Below are positions 35,576-44,463 of a stretch of DNA of 64,000 bases, in pieces. The position numbers and the translations under genes are program-made. Origin of the DNA: Mycobacteroides abscessus ATCC 19977 (GTDB lineage Bacteria > Actinomycetota > Actinomycetes > Mycobacteriales > Mycobacteriaceae); contig NC_010397.1 in the NCBI RefSeq assembly GCF_000069185.1, positions 2,604,001 to 2,668,000 of the forward strand, in the 5' to 3' direction. Every line of letters begins with the position of its first letter. Position 1 is the first letter of the stretch. Below the pieces are notes generated by a model. That model was not told the DNA's origin. It did not search any database and saw only the letters and a list, made by a program, of their open reading frames with translations.

Positions 35576-36551
35576 GAGCCGTATCGAGCTTTGGAACTGC
35601 GTGGGTCAGTTCATGTTCGGCGACATGGGCAATGCGGTGCGCCTCGCTGAGGCTGACGTCCGGATCGATGTCGAGTTCGGCGTCCGCATGCAACCGGTGC
35701 CCAATCCACCGCAACCGCACGCTGCGCACCGTACGCACCCCAGGCTGGGCTGCCAGCGCTGTTTCGGCAGCATCCACTAACGCAGGATCCACCCCGTCCA
35801 TCAATCTCCGGAACACATCCCGCACCGCGGTACGGAGCACCGCGAGAATCGCGACAGTGATCACCAGCCCAATGATGGGATCGGCCAAGGGATATCCCAG
35901 CGCGACGCCTGCCGCCCCGAGCACCACGGCCAGCGATGTGAAACCGTCCGTGCGTGCATGGAGGCCATCGGCAACAAGGGCCGCCGAACCGATCCTGCGG
36001 CCCACACGAATGCGGTACAGGGCAACCAGTTCGTTGCCGAGGAAGCCAACCACGCCCGCTGCGGCTACCCAGCCCAATTGGCCGATCTGCATGGGATGGA
36101 TGAGGCGCATTACCGCCTCGTAACCGGCCACCGCCGCCGACAACGCAATCATCGACACCACGAACAAACCCGCCAGGTCCTCGGCACGACCAAATCCATA
36201 GGTGTAACGCCTTGTCGCGGCGCGCGTTCCCAGTGCGAAGGCAATCCAGAGCGGAACGGCGGTGAGCGCGTCGGAGAAGTTGTGGATGGTGTCGGCCGCC
36301 AATGCCACCGATCCAGATACGACCACAATGGCCACCTGGAAAGCAGCGGTCATCAGCAACGCCACCAGGCTGATCTTGACCGCCCGGGTACCGGCAGCGC
36401 TGGCGCTCAGCGCGTCATCGATGCTGTCGGCGGCGTCGTGGCTGTGTGGGGTGACGATCTCCGCCAGCAGCCCCCTGAGCCCTGCCCCGTGCTGATGGTC
36501 GTGGTCGTGGTCGAGGTGATGAGCGGGGGCGGATCGGTTGTGGCTCATCAC
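35550..36551 (-). CDS. Cation diffusion facilitator (CDF) transporter
   Basis: This 333-residue protein has a His-rich N terminus (HHLDHDHDHQHG), six membrane helices and a C-terminal cytosolic domain. The metal-site motifs are DTIHNFSDAL (helix II) and HARTDGF (helix V). It exports divalent metal, probably Zn or a related ion. The start overlaps the upstream ArsR/SmtB gene stop by 4 bases, so the sensor and pump form one operon. Confidence 0.93.
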   Translation of the reverse strand: MMSHNRSAPAHHLDHDHDHQHGAGLRGLLAEIVTPHSHDAADSIDDALSASAAGTRAVKISLVALLMTAAFQVAIVVVSGSVALAADTIHNFSDALTAVPLWIAFALGTRAATRRYTYGFGRAEDLAGLFVVSMIALSAAVAGYEAVMRLIHPMQIGQLGWVAAAGVVGFLGNELVALYRIRVGRRIGSAALVADGLHARTDGFTSLAVVLGAAGVALGYPLADPIIGLVITVAILAVLRTAVRDVFRRLMDGVDPALVDAAETALAAQPGVRTVRSVRLRWIGHRLHADAELDIDPDVSLSEAHRIAHVAEHELTHAVPKLDTALIHAYPGH

Positions 36552-36931
36552 CGGCCGCCATTCTTCACGGCACGAAGCGCTGCCTCGGTACGGTGATGCG
36601 GTGGGATTCCCGGGCCCGCATGCTCGGCGTTGTAGACCGCATCGGTCACCAGCTGTTCGACATGTTCGTTTTCCAGGCTGTAGTAGACCGTCGTGCCGTC
36701 GCGGCGGGTCCGCACCAGTCGAGCCATGCGCAACTTTGCCAAGTGCTGGGACACCGACGGCGCCGGCTTGCCCACCGAGTCGGCCAGCTCATTGACCGAG
36801 AGTTCACCTGCGGTGAGCGCCCACAAGACACGCACGCGTGTGGCGTCAGCCAGCATCCGAAAGACCTCGACCACCAGCCCGACCTGCTCATCGCCCAGCG
36901 GTGGTCTATCCCGCTGTTCCATATCGGACAC
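36548..36931 (-). CDS. SmtB/ArsR-type metal sensor
   Basis: This 127-residue repressor has its recognition helix in KPAPSVSQHLAKLRMARLV. The C-terminal helix (NEHVEQLVTDAVYNAEHAG, then PPHH) places His90, His104 and His112-113 near the alpha-5 metal positions used by NmtR/SmtB-type sensors. That suggests Zn, Ni or Co as ligand. It is the first gene of the operon with the CDF pump. A near-palindromic CTGCATTGATACGCAG lies at 36945-36960, just upstream of its start, as a candidate operator. Confidence 0.85.
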   Translation of the reverse strand: MSDMEQRDRPPLGDEQVGLVVEVFRMLADATRVRVLWALTAGELSVNELADSVGKPAPSVSQHLAKLRMARLVRTRRDGTTVYYSLENEHVEQLVTDAVYNAEHAGPGIPPHHRTEAALRAVKNGGR

Positions 36932-36944
36932 TCCTCCTGCATAC

Positions 36945-36960
36945 CTGCATTGATACGCAG
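36945..36960. promoter_or_regulatory. Candidate SmtB operator
   Basis: CTGCATTGATACGCAG is an imperfect inverted repeat with CTGC/GCAG ends, 14 bases upstream of the sensor start. It is AT-rich in the centre like known SmtB/NmtR operators. Confidence 0.4.
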
Positions 36961-36971
36961 ATAGTAGACCA

Positions 36972-37655
36972 CTAGGGCGCGCGACGCTCGCAGCAGCCGC
37001 ATTGGCTACCGGTCAACTCCGACGCTCCAGCGGCGAACACTGGCATGCAGCAGGATTCGCCGCGCCAGGCGTTCATGCCTTCACGTACCGCGATCACCGC
37101 GATCGCCAGCGCTGCGATCGGGTCAGCCCACGACCATGCGAACAGAGAGTTGACCAACAGCCCGGCGAGCAGAACCGCCGACAGATACGTGCACAACAAC
37201 GTCTGTTTGGAGTCGGCGACCGCCGAAGCGGACCCCAATTCCCTGCCGGTTCGCCGCTGGGCCCAGGACAGCGCAGGCATGATCACGAGGCTGGCCGCCG
37301 CGAGGGCGATCCCCACCGTCGACTGCCTGGCTTGGTCGAGGCCCGCCAACGCTCGTACCGAGTCGACGGCCACGTAGGCGGCCAGCGCGAAGAATGAGAA
37401 TGCGATCACCCGCAGGGCCACCTTCTCCCGCGTCTCTGGGTCCTTGGCGCTGAACTGCCAGGCCACTGCCGCCGCGGACGACACCTCGATGACCGAATCC
37501 AGGCCAAAGCCGATCAGGGCCGTCGACGACACCCGAGAACCCTCGGTGAGGGCCACGATGGCCTCGATCACGTTGTAGGCGATGGTGGCAACGACAAAGA
37601 ACCGGATCCGGCGGTTGAGCACATCTCGCCGTTGTTGCGCGAGCACCATCAGCAT
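36972..37655 (-). CDS. CDF-like cation efflux protein, Cys-rich tail
   Basis: This 227-residue protein has about six hydrophobic helices and the CDF-like metal motifs GFGLDSVIEV (helix II) and VADSKQTLLCTY (helix V). It lacks the large C-terminal domain of the neighbour at 35550 and instead ends in a cysteine-rich tail (GESCCMPV ... GSQCGCCERR). The start overlaps the cmtR stop by 7 bases. The linked Cd/Pb sensor suggests Cd or Pb export. Confidence 0.87.
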   Translation of the reverse strand: MLMVLAQQRRDVLNRRIRFFVVATIAYNVIEAIVALTEGSRVSSTALIGFGLDSVIEVSSAAAVAWQFSAKDPETREKVALRVIAFSFFALAAYVAVDSVRALAGLDQARQSTVGIALAAASLVIMPALSWAQRRTGRELGSASAVADSKQTLLCTYLSAVLLAGLLVNSLFAWSWADPIAALAIAVIAVREGMNAWRGESCCMPVFAAGASELTGSQCGCCERRAP

Positions 37656-37969
37656 TCCTCGCCCACTGGGCAGTACGACGGATCCACCGTCAGCACCAGG
37701 TCCACCAGGTCATCCAGGGCTCGTCCGATTCGTTCGTCCGCCAGCTCATATCGAGTGCGACGGCCCTCGGCGATCCCAACAACCAATCCGCAACCACGCA
37801 GGCAGGCAAGGTGATTCGACGTTATCTGCCGCGATACCCCCACCGCCTCGGCGAGTTCGGACGGATATCCGGGCCGTGACCGCAAGCTCAGCAGGATCGC
37901 GGCCCGGGTCGGGTCGGAGAGCGCGCATCCGAATCTCGTCAGGGCGTCACGATGAACCAACGTCGCCAC
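37649..37969 (-). CDS. cmtR: CmtR-type Cd(II)/Pb(II) sensor
   Basis: This 106-residue ArsR-family repressor has Cys56 and Cys60 in the recognition region (NHLACLRGCGLVV) and Cys100 near the C terminus. These match the Cys57, Cys61 and Cys102 ligands of M. tuberculosis CmtR almost exactly. It starts with GTG. In M. tuberculosis CmtR controls a P-type ATPase; here the partner is a CDF-like pump, translationally coupled. Confidence 0.9.
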   Translation of the reverse strand: MATLVHRDALTRFGCALSDPTRAAILLSLRSRPGYPSELAEAVGVSRQITSNHLACLRGCGLVVGIAEGRRTRYELADERIGRALDDLVDLVLTVDPSYCPVGEEC

Positions 37970-38011
37970 GCGCCGATAGTACAGCTTGTCCTGTATTCAG
38001 ATCTAGATGTA

Positions 38012-39814
38012 CTAATGGGGCGCCGGCGCCGTATCGACGGGAACCGCGCGTGCCTTCGCCCCCGCCGGCAGGAAGCGACCGGTCCGCCGCTTGCCCAAGA
38101 GATCGCGGAGTTGTCCGTCAACCACGACCGGCTGTCCACCGATCAACACCGTGCTCACGGTCGCATCGTTGCGATTGACCATCCGGGACAACCCGCCGTA
38201 GGCGTCAACCGACTCCTCGGCATACGCGGTCAGTGTTGCGTCGAGCTTCTCCGGGTCGATCACGAAAAGATCAGCGCGGTCCCCGATTCGGAGGTGGCCG
38301 GCATCAATCTGATACCAGTCCGCCAGCTCGCCGGTAAGGCGGTGCACTGCCTGTTCGACGGTCATGAACGGTCTCCCGGCCTGTTGCGCCTCACGTACGT
38401 GGCGCAGAAGCCGAAGCCCGAAGTTGTAGAAGGCCATGTTCCTCAAGTGGGCTCCGGCATCGGAGAAGCCGATCTGGACACCGGGGTCTTGTGCCAGCTG
38501 CTTGAGCACCTCGGGCCTGTGGTTGGAAATGGTGGTGCGCCAGCGCATTGCCGTGCCGTGTTCGAGCACCAAATCGAGGAAGGCGTCCACCGGGTGCAGG
38601 CCCCCGCGATCCATGCCGACCTGCCCGAAAGACTTACCGAGAACCGACTTGTCCGGGCAGGAAACGATCTCGGCATCGAAGAAGTCTCTGTGCCAAACGC
38701 GTACCCCGAACTTGCTCTCGTACTCCTTGCGAAACCTGCGCCGATACTTCTCGTCGCGCAGTAGCTCATTCCGTTCGACCTCGTCCCGAAGGTGCAACGC
38801 GGCCGCCCCGGCACCAAATTCTTCGAAAATGACCAGGTCGATGCCGTCCGCATACACCTCGAACGGCACCGGAAGGTGCTGCCAGCGGAAGTTGCCGCCA
38901 AGCTTGTTCACCAGGCTTGCGACCGGCCCCATCGCCCGGATCGCGTACGGGTTGGCCTTGATGTCCGCGGCCGACAGCAGCGACGTGGACAGTGGCCTAC
39001 GCAGGATGCCGAGGGACTGGACGGCTTGCGACAGCACATTGAGCGGGTTCTGAATGTCTGGGCCGGACTGCAGGACCCGGTTTCGTTGGCGCAATTGCGC
39101 TTTCAGCCTACGGAGCTCGCGAGGTTTCGCATAGGTGGAAGGCAAGGTGCGGGACCGGCAGACGTCGCCATCGAGCTTGTCGAACAACAGCTGCTGAGAG
39201 GACATGCCGACGAATCCGGCATCCAGGGCCTCGGTCAGCCACCGATCCATTTGCGCCTGTTCGGCGGCCGTCGGGCGCTCATCCTTTCGGGTCGCGCGAT
39301 CCAACCCCATCGCAGCGGCGCGTATATCCGAATGCCCAAGGAAGGCAGCAACATTCGGCCCCAGAGGCAACGATTCCAACGCTGCGACGTATTGACCGGC
39401 ATTCGTCCAGGTCTTGTACCGGTCGACGACCTGAATCACGTGGTCACGCGGTATCGCCTCCACCCTGCCGAAGATGTCCCCGGCATCGACGCCGTCGACG
39501 TGTACGACCGACAGGGAGCAAGAACCAAGCAAGACCGTGGTCACGCCATGACGCACCGACTCCGACAACGCCGGTGCGGCCAGCACTTCGATGTCGTAGT
39601 GAGTGTGGATGTCCACTAGCCCAGGCAGCACCCACTTTCCGCTGGCGTCAATGATGTTCGGACAGTGTGTCTCGTCGAGGTCGTCGGCCGAGACCGCGGC
39701 CACATGGCCATCCTTGATACCGATGTTACGTATGGCGGACGGCGCCCCCGTCCCGTCGAACCATCGCCCATTTCGGATGACGGTGTCGAACTGGGCATCA
39801 CTGCACGGAACCAT
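38012..39814 (-). CDS. D-aminoacylase-like amidohydrolase
   Basis: This 600-residue metal-dependent amidohydrolase has the beta-1 HxH motif (VDIHTHYD), a metal-binding HSD (FLGHSDIR), GFSDAGAH near the end and a C-terminal composite strand with ADLFVID. It belongs to the N-acyl-D-amino-acid deacylase group. It hydrolyses an amide or cyclic amide. Its stop is 42 bases from cmtR. It lies 22 bases downstream of the TetR gene on the same strand, so it is likely co-transcribed with it from the operator region at 40.5 kb. Confidence 0.87.
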   Translation of the reverse strand: MVPCSDAQFDTVIRNGRWFDGTGAPSAIRNIGIKDGHVAAVSADDLDETHCPNIIDASGKWVLPGLVDIHTHYDIEVLAAPALSESVRHGVTTVLLGSCSLSVVHVDGVDAGDIFGRVEAIPRDHVIQVVDRYKTWTNAGQYVAALESLPLGPNVAAFLGHSDIRAAAMGLDRATRKDERPTAAEQAQMDRWLTEALDAGFVGMSSQQLLFDKLDGDVCRSRTLPSTYAKPRELRRLKAQLRQRNRVLQSGPDIQNPLNVLSQAVQSLGILRRPLSTSLLSAADIKANPYAIRAMGPVASLVNKLGGNFRWQHLPVPFEVYADGIDLVIFEEFGAGAAALHLRDEVERNELLRDEKYRRRFRKEYESKFGVRVWHRDFFDAEIVSCPDKSVLGKSFGQVGMDRGGLHPVDAFLDLVLEHGTAMRWRTTISNHRPEVLKQLAQDPGVQIGFSDAGAHLRNMAFYNFGLRLLRHVREAQQAGRPFMTVEQAVHRLTGELADWYQIDAGHLRIGDRADLFVIDPEKLDATLTAYAEESVDAYGGLSRMVNRNDATVSTVLIGGQPVVVDGQLRDLLGKRRTGRFLPAGAKARAVPVDTAPAPH

Positions 39815-39836
39815 GCTGATTCTCCTTGTGGTACAG

Positions 39837-40466
39837 CTATTTCACGGGCGCAATACGAAGCGCCGGTAGGACATAACGCCGGAAGTGGCGGCGAAGCGAC
39901 GCTGGATCATCGGGATCGATGCGATTTCCCGGAACGCTGCCCAGGCTGATCATCACCCGAGCAATCCATTCGCTGGCCTCCTCGATGTCGGTCAGCGCAT
40001 GAATCTCGCCGGTGTCACGGGCGGCCTCTAGGTAGGGTCGCCAGAATCCAGCCAGGTCGGGCACCAGACCTTGGACACCCGTACCGGCGCACGCCATGAA
40101 TTCCTCCGGCTCGCGCAGGCGGATGCGCATCAGCAAGGTGCCGGGATCGTCATAGGCACGCCGGCCGATCTTGACGCCGGCCACCAGCCGGGCCTCAAAA
40201 CCGTCGATGTCCGCAAGTTCGGCCGCCGACTGGGCCCAGCTCACCTCGATCAGGCGAATGATCGCCGCTCCCACCAGGGTTGGCTTGTCGGGGAAATGGC
40301 GATACAGCCAGGAACGGGAAACACCCGCCTCCTCCGCCACATCCGTCATCGTGGTTGCACGAATCCCCTTGTCGGCCAAGAGTTTCTCGGTAGCGTCCAG
40401 CAGTCGCGTGGTCACCGAGTCGCCATCGGATTCAGGAGCTGAACCTTCGTCGAACACTGCGGTCAT
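39837..40466 (-). CDS. TetR-family regulator of the monooxygenase regulon
   Basis: This 209-residue protein has a TetR DNA-binding domain (TTRLLDATEKLL ... GVSRSWLYRHFPDKPTLV) and a long helical ligand domain. It is divergent from the flavin monooxygenase operon and upstream of the amidohydrolase on the same strand. Two palindromic sites lie in the divergent region, and a third lies before the SnoaL-like gene 6 kb away. It therefore probably represses all three units. The ATG at 40466 has essentially no Shine-Dalgarno. Confidence 0.88.
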   Translation of the reverse strand: MTAVFDEGSAPESDGDSVTTRLLDATEKLLADKGIRATTMTDVAEEAGVSRSWLYRHFPDKPTLVGAAIIRLIEVSWAQSAAELADIDGFEARLVAGVKIGRRAYDDPGTLLMRIRLREPEEFMACAGTGVQGLVPDLAGFWRPYLEAARDTGEIHALTDIEEASEWIARVMISLGSVPGNRIDPDDPASLRRHFRRYVLPALRIAPVK

Positions 40467-40484
40467 GGCCACAATCTAAACAAA

Positions 40485-40514
40485 GTGTAGACACATTTCA
40501 AGATCTGTGTACAC
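40485..40514. promoter_or_regulatory. TetR operator, site B
   Basis: This 30-base site matches site A (33921-33950) at 23 of 30 positions, and its right half ATCTGTGTACAC is identical. It lies 18 bases from the TetR start. Confidence 0.75.
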
Positions 40515-40520
40515 TCCGAA

Positions 40521-40546
40521 TGCACAGATTTTCAAAACTGTTCACA
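40521..40546. promoter_or_regulatory. TetR operator, site C
   Basis: TGCACAGATT and ACTGTTCACA around a short spacer match the central 26 bases of site A at 19 positions. It lies 38 bases upstream of the monooxygenase start and six bases from site B, consistent with cooperative binding. Confidence 0.6.
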
Positions 40547-40584
40547 GGCGGCCGCACGGGTGCGGACGTATCGCAAGGAGGGCC

Positions 40585-41907
40585 ATGACCGGACCCAGTA
40601 CCGCAATCATCGGAGCCGGCATCAGCGGACTCACCTCCGTAAAGATGCTGTCTGATTACGGGATTCCGCATACGTGTTTCGAGACCTCGGATCGGATAGG
40701 CGGAAACTGGGCCTTCGGCAATCCGAACGGACACAGCAGTGCCTACCGCTCGCTGCACATCGACACCTCGCGGCATCAACTTTCGTTTCGGGACTTCCCG
40801 ATGCCAGACAGCTACCCGCACTTTCCACACCACACGCTCATCAAGCAATATCTCGAGGACTACGCCAGAGCCTTTGACCTCAAGCGCAACATCGAATTTC
40901 AGAACGGCATCGTCCATGCCGAACATCGGCCGGGTGGCGGATGGGAGCTGCTGACACAGGCGGGCGAACGGCGGCTGTTCGACCTCCTCGTCGTAGCCAA
41001 CGGGCATCACTGGGACCCCCGATACCCCGACTTCCCGGGGACCTTTACCGGCACCGCGCTGCATTCACACCACTACATCGATCCGCGGACTCCGCTAGAC
41101 CTCATGGACAAAAGAATCCTGGTTGTTGGACTCGGCAACAGTGCGGCGGACATCGCCGTCGAGCTGTCCTCGCGGGCCACCGGCAATACCGTGACCCTGT
41201 CCACCCGATCCGGTGCGTGGATCGTTCCGAAGTACGTAGCCGGCCAACCTGCGGACAAGTACTTTCGCACCAGCCCACACCTCCCGATGTCCTGGCAGCG
41301 CAAGCTTTTTCAGATGATGCAACCGCTCATGTCGGGCCGTCCCGACCAGTTGGGACTCCCGATGCCGAACCACAAGTTCGGAGAGGCGCATTTCACCCAG
41401 TCCGTCGAGCTCCCCTTGCGCCTGGGATCGGGCGATATCGTTCCCAAGCCCGACATCAGCCGCTTCGACGGCCACACGGTGCACTTCGAGGACGGCACGT
41501 CCACGGACGTCGACGTCATCATCTTTGCCACCGGGTACAACATCACGTTCCCGTTCTTCGACCCGGAGTTCCTCAGCGCGCCGGACAATCGCATTGACTT
41601 GTACAAGCGGATGTTCAAACCAGGCCTCGACGATCTGATCTTTGTGGGCCTGGCACAGGCGGTCCCATCGCTATTTCCGTTCGTTGAGTGCCAGGCCCGG
41701 TTGGTGGGCGCCTACGCTGCGGGCAAGTACCGGCTGCCTCCTGTCGATGAGATGCGTGCGGTCATCGAGGCGGAGCATCGCAAATACACCGGGCATATGT
41801 TGGATCGCCCCCGGCATACCCAGCAGTTGGACTACTTCCTCTATGAACACGACATGAGGACCAAAGAGCTGCCCCGGGGTCTCGCGCGGGCAGGGGGTGT
41901 GGCATGA
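40585..41907 (+). CDS. Flavin-containing (Baeyer-Villiger/FMO type) monooxygenase
   Basis: This 440-residue enzyme has the FAD motif AIIGAGISGL, the NADPH motif VVGLGNSAADIA and the closing IFATGYN; the segment with FPHHTLIKQYLEDYA lies where the FMO/BVMO signature is expected. ATG follows AAGGAGG; upstream codons read through the operators and are not used. It inserts oxygen into ketones or N/S compounds. The following hydrolase and acyl-CoA ligase suggest ketone to ester to acid to CoA, like the mymA-lipR-fadD13 logic of M. tuberculosis. The substrate is unknown. Confidence 0.9.
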   Translation: MTGPSTAIIGAGISGLTSVKMLSDYGIPHTCFETSDRIGGNWAFGNPNGHSSAYRSLHIDTSRHQLSFRDFPMPDSYPHFPHHTLIKQYLEDYARAFDLKRNIEFQNGIVHAEHRPGGGWELLTQAGERRLFDLLVVANGHHWDPRYPDFPGTFTGTALHSHHYIDPRTPLDLMDKRILVVGLGNSAADIAVELSSRATGNTVTLSTRSGAWIVPKYVAGQPADKYFRTSPHLPMSWQRKLFQMMQPLMSGRPDQLGLPMPNHKFGEAHFTQSVELPLRLGSGDIVPKPDISRFDGHTVHFEDGTSTDVDVIIFATGYNITFPFFDPEFLSAPDNRIDLYKRMFKPGLDDLIFVGLAQAVPSLFPFVECQARLVGAYAAGKYRLPPVDEMRAVIEAEHRKYTGHMLDRPRHTQQLDYFLYEHDMRTKELPRGLARAGGVA

Positions 41908-42818
41908 ACCGGCAGAGTATTCGATTCAATAGCCATGGAATCGACTGTGAAGCATGGCTGTATCGGGCGCAGACCGTCGAGGATACGGCGCCGATAGTGG
42001 TCATGGCCCACGGCGTGGGCGGGACCAAGGACTCGGGACTGGAGCCGTTCGCCGTGCGCCTGGCGGAGGCCGGCATGCACGCACTCGCGTTCGACTACCG
42101 CGGCTTCGGTGCATCCGACGGCTTTCCCCGGCAGCACGTGTCGTTTACCCACCAAATCGGTGACTACCACGCGGCAGTGAATATGGCCAGACGGCTGCCT
42201 GGTGTGGATCCCACGCGGATCGTCCTATGGGGCGTGTCCCTGGCCGGAGGTCACGTCATGGCGGTTGCCGGTGCGCGCAACGACGTGGCCGCGGTCATCG
42301 CACTCACACCACTGGTCGACGGCATAGCGGCGGCCCGTTCGGCGATGACTGAACACAGCGCGGGCACCCTGCTGCGTTCTGCGGTGACCGGACTTCGCAG
42401 TCGGCTTGGCCGTCAGCAACGCACGATCCCCATCGTCGGACGCGCTGGTGAACTTGCGGCGTTGACCTCCGACGGATATTACGAGGCGCATCTGGCGATA
42501 GCCGGCCCCGCATGGCGCAACGAGATCGATGCGACGGTGGGCACGCAGCTCGTCTCGTATCGGCCCACCAGGTGCGCTTCTCGGATCGGCTGTCCCATCC
42601 TGGTCCAGATCGCCGACTTCGACCGTGCGGCACCTCCTCATGCGGCAGCCAAGGCCGCTTTCAAGGCGCGCGCCGAGGTGCGCCACTACCCCTGCGATCA
42701 CTTCGGCGTGTACCACGGCCAGGAGTGTCACGAGCTCGTCATTGGCCACCAAATAAGTTTCCTGTCAAGGCATCTGAGCATCGAAGCAGTATCGCACACC
42801 GAAGCACTTCATGGCTGA
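41904..42818 (+). CDS. Alpha/beta hydrolase
   Basis: This 304-residue serine hydrolase has HGVGG near residue 36 as the oxyanion-hole loop, the nucleophile elbow GVSLAGG, an acid in IADFDRAAPP and His in CDHFGVYHG. It resembles dienelactone-hydrolase/DLH and CocE-like esterases. The start overlaps the monooxygenase stop by 4 bases. It probably cleaves the ester produced by the monooxygenase. Confidence 0.87.
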   Translation: MNRQSIRFNSHGIDCEAWLYRAQTVEDTAPIVVMAHGVGGTKDSGLEPFAVRLAEAGMHALAFDYRGFGASDGFPRQHVSFTHQIGDYHAAVNMARRLPGVDPTRIVLWGVSLAGGHVMAVAGARNDVAAVIALTPLVDGIAAARSAMTEHSAGTLLRSAVTGLRSRLGRQQRTIPIVGRAGELAALTSDGYYEAHLAIAGPAWRNEIDATVGTQLVSYRPTRCASRIGCPILVQIADFDRAAPPHAAAKAAFKARAEVRHYPCDHFGVYHGQECHELVIGHQISFLSRHLSIEAVSHTEALHG

Positions 42819-44463
42819 GACGATCCAGCAACTGGTGCTGGCCCGTGCCACCGACGACAGCATTGGACTCATCTACCGGGGACAAACCTGGACATGGCGC
42901 GCTCATCTGGCCGCGGCCGCGCGCCACGCCGCGGCGCTGATCGGGATTGCCGACCCCACAAGGCCATTGCACGTGGGAACCCTCCTTGGGAATACGCCCG
43001 CGATGACAACGGCGATGGCGGCAGCGGCGCAGGGCGGATACATCTTGTGCGCCATCAACAACACGCGCCGTGGCGAAGGTCTGCTACGTGACATCCGGAA
43101 GTCCGATGTGCAGGTACTGCTGGTGGACGCCGAACATCGACCGCTCCTCGACGCGGTGGACCTGCCAGATGTGACGGTGATCGACGTCGACAGTGCCGAG
43201 TGGATCGAACGGATGAAGACGCCCGGCGAACTGCATCCCTACCGGACTGCCGCCCCCCTTGACCCCTTCATGATGATCTTCACGTCAGGAACCAGCGGCG
43301 ACCCGAAAGCCGTTTTGGTGACACACGCGACGGTGCTCGTTGCCGCCGAATCACTGGTGGAGCGCTTCTCGCTGTCTGCCGCCGACGTCTGTTACGTATC
43401 GATGCCGCTGTTCCATTCGAATGCCGTGCTGGCGGGATGGGCCGTCGCCGTCGCCGCAGGAGCCGCATTGGCTCCTGCGAAATTCTCCGCGTCGCGATTT
43501 CTGGCCGACATCCGCGAGGTCGGCGCCACGTACATGAACTATGTGGGCAAGCCGCTGGCCTACGTGCTGGCGACCGCAGAACACGCGGACGACGCCGCCA
43601 ATCCACTGCGGGTGGCATTCGGAAACGAAGCTTCCGAATCTGATATCGCCGAATTCGCAAGGCGATTCGATGTCACGGTGTACGACGGATTCGGTTCGAC
43701 CGAGAACGCGGTGATCATAACCCGGGAGGAGGGAACGCCGACGGGATCCATCGGCAAGGGTTTCCCCGGCATAGCGGTCTACAACCCGGACACGTTGCGC
43801 GAATGCGCGGTGGCGCGCTTCGACGCGCACGGCATACTGGCCAACCCCGCTGATGCGGTCGGCGAGTTGGTGAATACCCAGGGCGCTGGGTTCTTTTCGG
43901 GGTACTACAACGACGACGACGCCACCGGCGAACGCATGCGGCACGGCATGTATTGGTCCGGCGACCTTGCCTACCGCGATGCCGATGGCTGGATCTACTT
44001 GGCGGGGCGCACGCCGGACTGGATGCGGATCAACGGTGAGAATCTTGCCGCGGCACCGATCGAGCGGGTTCTCCAACGCCACCCCGCGATCAGCCAAGCA
44101 GCGGTGTACGCGGTTCGTGATGAACATGGTGGCGACGCCGTGATGGCCGCGTTGGTGTTGCGTGCCCCGCTGACGTACCTGGGCCTGGCCGAGTTTCTTT
44201 CCGCCCAGCAAGACCTGCCGCGTATCGGATGGCCACGGTATATCCGGTTGAGTGAAAATCTCCCCACTACCGCGACCAACAAAATACTGAAACGTGTACT
44301 GATTTCCGAAGGTCTCGATATTGCGGACGAGACATTGTGGTATCGCGCGGAACGCGGTGCGGAATATATCGATTTCGATCCAGTGGGCCATTCGCCGCAT
44401 CTCATCGCGCCAAGGCTCCGCAGCATAGGTGCCGCGGCCCCGCCAAGCGAGCCAACAAGGTGA
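42811..44463 (+). CDS. Acyl-CoA synthetase (FadD type)
   Basis: This 550-residue ANL enzyme has the P-loop FTSGTSGDPKAVLVTH, GFGSTENAV (A5), WSGDLAYRDADG (A7), GRTPDWMRINGEN (A8) and the catalytic Lys region TTATNKILKRVL. It is similar in layout to FadD1/FadD17-type mycobacterial ligases. It overlaps the hydrolase by 8 bases and is the last gene of the operon. It likely activates the acid released by the hydrolase. Confidence 0.9.
   Translation: MAETIQQLVLARATDDSIGLIYRGQTWTWRAHLAAAARHAAALIGIADPTRPLHVGTLLGNTPAMTTAMAAAAQGGYILCAINNTRRGEGLLRDIRKSDVQVLLVDAEHRPLLDAVDLPDVTVIDVDSAEWIERMKTPGELHPYRTAAPLDPFMMIFTSGTSGDPKAVLVTHATVLVAAESLVERFSLSAADVCYVSMPLFHSNAVLAGWAVAVAAGAALAPAKFSASRFLADIREVGATYMNYVGKPLAYVLATAEHADDAANPLRVAFGNEASESDIAEFARRFDVTVYDGFGSTENAVIITREEGTPTGSIGKGFPGIAVYNPDTLRECAVARFDAHGILANPADAVGELVNTQGAGFFSGYYNDDDATGERMRHGMYWSGDLAYRDADGWIYLAGRTPDWMRINGENLAAAPIERVLQRHPAISQAAVYAVRDEHGGDAVMAALVLRAPLTYLGLAEFLSAQQDLPRIGWPRYIRLSENLPTTATNKILKRVLISEGLDIADETLWYRAERGAEYIDFDPVGHSPHLIAPRLRSIGAAAPPSEPTR

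Noticed and set aside
37979..38013. AGTACA...TGTACT inverted arms upstream of cmtR
   Set aside because: The 6-bp arms are 23 bases apart and overlap the amidohydrolase stop; too weak to call an operator.
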